Below, piece by piece: positions 61,233-64,000 of a DNA stretch of 64,000 nt. The stretch comes from CAIYUC01 sp963682005. GTDB taxonomy: Bacteria; Bacteroidota; Bacteroidia; Bacteroidales; FEN-979. The stretch spans positions 1,426,001 to 1,490,000 of the forward strand of contig OY820914.1 in NCBI GenBank assembly GCA_963682005.1, written 5' to 3'. The translations under genes were made by a program, and so were the position numbers. The notes under the pieces are model-generated. The model did no database searches and had not been told where the DNA came from. It was given only the letters and a program-made list of their open reading frames with translations. The first letter of the stretch is position 1, and each line of letters begins with the position of its first letter.

Positions 61233-61262
61233 TTGACATTGTTTTTTTTCTTTTTATTTTTG
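61233..61262 (+). promoter_or_regulatory. Promoter of the third surface protein (-33 and -7)
   Basis: TTG (61233-61235), exactly 19 bp, TATTTTTG (61255-61262). The TTTTTATTTTT box is shared with the leaders of both other surface-protein genes. Leader about 90 nt. Confidence 0.65.
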
Positions 61263-61358
61263 ACGTGGGAAATGCCTGCCTTTTTCAGCCCTGGTTAAGT
61301 ATTTCACGCAATTTTAGTTGTCGATCTTTCACTTTTTCTTATCCTGAACTACCCTATC

Positions 61359-64000
61359 ATGAAGAAAATCATTACCACCTTATGGATGCTTTTGATAGCA
61401 TCTGCGCTTACTGCGCAAACTCCCGAAGCCATCAATTACCAAGCCGTTGCACGTGATGCAGCCGGAAATCCCATCAGCAACCAGGATGTCAGCTTCAGGC
61501 TGAGTATCCTGCAGGGAAGCGCTTCCGGTGCAGTTGTTTACAGTGAAAAGCAAATGATCACGACCAACCAGTATGGGCTGGCTACCCTTGCCATCGGCAG
61601 CGGCACTGTCCTTTCCGGTAATTTCGCCACCATTGACTGGGGAAACGGCGCATACTTTCTTCAAACCGAAATGGATCCTGACGGCGGGAACGATTACCTG
61701 CTGATGGGAACCTCGCAATTCCTTTCGGTGCCGTATTCTCTTTATTCAAAAACGGCAGGGAACGGACTTCCTCCGGCGGGTTCAGCCGGGCAGACCTTAA
61801 GGAATAACGGCACCTCCTGGGTTTCCGATCAAACCTTGACCAATACAGGTTCGCAGGTAGGGATCGGAACCGCCACGCCCGATAATTCGGCGATGCTTGA
61901 TGTCAACAGTGCAAACAAGGGATTTCTTCTCCCCCGGGTTGCAGATACCAATGCTGTTGAAAATCCTGTGGCAGGACTCGAGATTTACGATATTTCGTCC
62001 CATTGCCTGCGTTACTATACCGGTACTCAATGGACCAACTGCCTGAATGGTTGCCAAACACCATTACAGCCTTCCGACATAAGCGGGAACTCCAATCCAT
62101 GCATCAATGATGGCGGACTTCCCTACAGTGTTCAGGGGGTGTCGGGAGTTTCCTACAACTGGACTGTCCCTACAGGATGGTCCATTACAAACGGACAGGG
62201 TACAAGCAGCATCCTGGTCACATCGGGAACGGCGGCGGGAACGATGACCGTGATACCGTTTAATTCCTGCGGTTCCGGGCCTGTGCGAACCCTTGCCCTG
62301 GTCCCTACAACAAACCCGCCCCAGGCATCAGCCATAACGGGACCCGCTACTGCCTGCCAGAATACCAGCGGCCTGACATACAGCGTGACGAATATTCCCG
62401 GGGTTACCTATAACTGGACCCTGCCCTCAGACTGGATCATAACGGCCGGGCAGGGAACTTACAGCATCACAGTGAACACGGGAACTTCATCAGGCACTGT
62501 CGGGGTCACCCCATCCGACGTGTGCGGGAGCGGAACTCCCAAAACCTTCGCAGTGACAACGATAGGAACGCCACCCTCTCAGCCTTCGACCATCAGCGGG
62601 CCTGATTCTCCCTGCCAGAATAGCGGTGGCCAAACTTACAGCGTAACGAATGTGGTGGGGGTCACCTATTTTTGGGCTGTTCCTTTCGGATGGTCAATTA
62701 CTGCAGGACAGGGAACCAGTAGCATAACGGTAACCAGCGGCACTGCGTCTGGCACTGTCGGGGTTATCCCTTCCAATTCATGTGGAAATGGAATTTCCAG
62801 GACACTTTCTGTCACGGTCACATTACCTCCGGGTCAACCAACCGCAATCGTTGGTCCGGAGCATCCTTGCATAAATGAATTTGCCATCTATGATGCCTAT
62901 GGCGGAGGTCCTTGCAATGGCTATATTTGGACCGTCCCTCCCGGCTGGGAAATTTTTCATAATTATACTACCCTCTGGGTACGTGTTGGAACTGCCTCCG
63001 GCAATATTGTGGCCACCCCCTGGTCATATTGTGGGGATGGAACTCCCAAGTCATTTGCTGTATCATCAATTGATAAACCATCACAACCCTCTGCAATCAC
63101 GGGACCCGCTTCACCTTGCCAGAATGTAACCGGGCTGTCATACAGTGTCTCGAATGTGGCCGGGGTTACCTACACATGGTCAGTTCCTTCAGACTGGTCA
63201 ATAACAGCCGGGCAGGGAACCAACAGCATTACCGTCACAAGCGGAACTGTATCAGACACCATCAGGGTCACCCCATCCAATGTTTGCGGGAATGGTACAA
63301 CCCAGGTTCTTGCTGTCACAACAACACCTGTTCCTGCGCAGCCTTCTGCCATCACGGGGCCCGCTTCTCCATGCACACATGCTTATGTGACGTACAGTGT
63401 GACGAGTGTTCCGGGAGTCACCTATTCCTGGACTATTCCCCAAGGGTGGGTGCAAACAGACGGGACGGTAAACAGCATAACAGTCAGGGCCTGGACCATC
63501 GGGGGAACGATCACGGTCACCCCTTCCAATGCATGCGGGAACGGACCTTCCCGGTCACTGGCAGTAACAATTACCAATGATGTGCCTGACCAACCAGGCC
63601 TCATTACCGGTCCGGCCAGTCCCTGCCAGAATACGGCCGGATTGATCTATAGCGTGTATAACTGGCCCGGGGTTACCTACACCTGGACGGTTCCGGCCGG
63701 ATGGTCGATAACTTCCGGGCAGGGAACCAGCAGCATCACCGTAACCAGCGGAACGACAACGGGCACAATGATAGTTTCCCCTTCCAATTCCTGCGGCGAT
63801 GGACCCGCTCAAACGCTGGGAGTGATTACAACTGCAGTCCCGGTGCAACCCTCCACCATCACCGGGCCCGCTTCCCCATGCCAGAATACCAGCGGGCTGG
63901 TCTACAGCGTGACGACCGTTGCCGGGGTTACCTATACATGGACGGTTCCTGCCGGCTGGTCAATAACGGCCGGCCAGGGAACCAACGGTATCACGGTAAC
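61359..64000 (+). CDS. Giant surface protein: INYQAVARD domain and tandem PKD/Ig-like repeats (3' end beyond window)
   Basis: Open from ATG 61359 to the window end (880 codons plus two bases); the C-terminus is missing. Signal peptide MKKIITTLWMLLIASALTAQ, then the INYQAVARDAAGNPI head domain (about 25-130, ending LSVPYSLYSK), the VGIGTATPDNSAMLDVNSAN fibre motif (about 165-200) and then at least seven repeats of about 83 residues (QPSAITGPASPCQNT, GVTYTWTVPAGWSITAGQGT, VTPSNSCGNG). The repeats are PKD/Ig-like and Cys-containing, and form a long stalk. It is the third member of the head-domain family here, with a repeat stalk instead of YadA-type repeats. Confidence 0.87.
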   Translation, partial: MKKIITTLWMLLIASALTAQTPEAINYQAVARDAAGNPISNQDVSFRLSILQGSASGAVVYSEKQMITTNQYGLATLAIGSGTVLSGNFATIDWGNGAYFLQTEMDPDGGNDYLLMGTSQFLSVPYSLYSKTAGNGLPPAGSAGQTLRNNGTSWVSDQTLTNTGSQVGIGTATPDNSAMLDVNSANKGFLLPRVADTNAVENPVAGLEIYDISSHCLRYYTGTQWTNCLNGCQTPLQPSDISGNSNPCINDGGLPYSVQGVSGVSYNWTVPTGWSITNGQGTSSILVTSGTAAGTMTVIPFNSCGSGPVRTLALVPTTNPPQASAITGPATACQNTSGLTYSVTNIPGVTYNWTLPSDWIITAGQGTYSITVNTGTSSGTVGVTPSDVCGSGTPKTFAVTTIGTPPSQPSTISGPDSPCQNSGGQTYSVTNVVGVTYFWAVPFGWSITAGQGTSSITVTSGTASGTVGVIPSNSCGNGISRTLSVTVTLPPGQPTAIVGPEHPCINEFAIYDAYGGGPCNGYIWTVPPGWEIFHNYTTLWVRVGTASGNIVATPWSYCGDGTPKSFAVSSIDKPSQPSAITGPASPCQNVTGLSYSVSNVAGVTYTWSVPSDWSITAGQGTNSITVTSGTVSDTIRVTPSNVCGNGTTQVLAVTTTPVPAQPSAITGPASPCTHAYVTYSVTSVPGVTYSWTIPQGWVQTDGTVNSITVRAWTIGGTITVTPSNACGNGPSRSLAVTITNDVPDQPGLITGPASPCQNTAGLIYSVYNWPGVTYTWTVPAGWSITSGQGTSSITVTSGTTTGTMIVSPSNSCGDGPAQTLGVITTAVPVQPSTITGPASPCQNTSGLVYSVTTVAGVTYTWTVPAGWSITAGQGTNGITV

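Noticed and set aside
61380..63848. Several open frames on the minus strand
   Set aside because: They are antisense to the giant surface protein that reads through on the plus strand with signal peptide, head domain and repeats.

Overview
The window reads as chromosomal DNA of an environmental Bacteroidota, most like the Bacteroidales/Marinilabiliales side of the phylum. The signs are: many secreted proteins, several ending in type IX secretion (T9SS) sorting domains; a gingipain-like C25 peptidase; YCF48/BNR repeat proteins; TPR-adenylate cyclase fusions; few Shine-Dalgarno sites; and at least 15 upstream sites that fit the Bacteroidetes promoter (TTTG or TTG, about 19-20 bp, then TAnnTTTG). 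No rRNA, tRNA, CRISPR array, prophage or intact insertion sequence was recognised.

Layout. 1-4.2 kb: minus-strand run of a C25 peptidase, an MscS channel and a Kir-like K+ channel cut by the window edge. 4.5-10.1 kb: a dockerin-ended secreted protein, a secreted endonuclease I and a metallophosphoesterase lipoprotein. 10.3-10.6 kb: remnant of a beta-helix surface protein. 10.8-16.6 kb: tripartite RND efflux operon (TolC, adaptor, pump). 16.8-30 kb: DUF486 membrane protein, YCF48 T9SS protein, CAP protein, unknown secreted protein, F420-reductase-like protein, TPR protein, B12-type radical SAM protein, DEAD-box helicase, NAD(P)-binding protein, AT-hook protein and an S74-chaperone surface protein. 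30-36.4 kb: small LAPxTP-repeat protein, C_GCAxxG_C_C protein, a FIST sensor with a hybrid histidine kinase (frameshifted), and a second metallophosphoesterase lipoprotein. 36.8-39.3 kb: acylating aldehyde dehydrogenase, STAS protein, beta-carbonic anhydrase. 39.5-43.6 kb: tandem TPR-adenylate cyclases. 43.8-46.2 kb: BNR T9SS protein and an unknown membrane protein. 46.4-58 kb: an accessory-looking, repeat-rich block with two very large paralogous surface proteins, an AAA ATPase and a HigB/HigA-like toxin-antitoxin pair. 57.9-61.1 kb: unknown secreted protein, histone H1-like protein, arylsulfotransferase-like T9SS protein. 61.4 kb to the end: a third large surface protein running off the window.

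The genes describe a cell with heavy investment in surface and secreted proteins (T9SS cargo, YadA-head-like repeats, FISUMP domains), second-messenger and phosphorelay signalling, and envelope stress functions (channels, efflux). The most unusual content is between genes: several families of modular palindromic repeats, and short arrays that nearly all have a 7-bp period although their sequences differ. Two genes (histidine kinase, HigB-like toxin) are each broken by an apparent loss of a single A in an A-run. Most starts were moved to the first Met before a signal peptide, often supported by a promoter lying inside the longer open frame.
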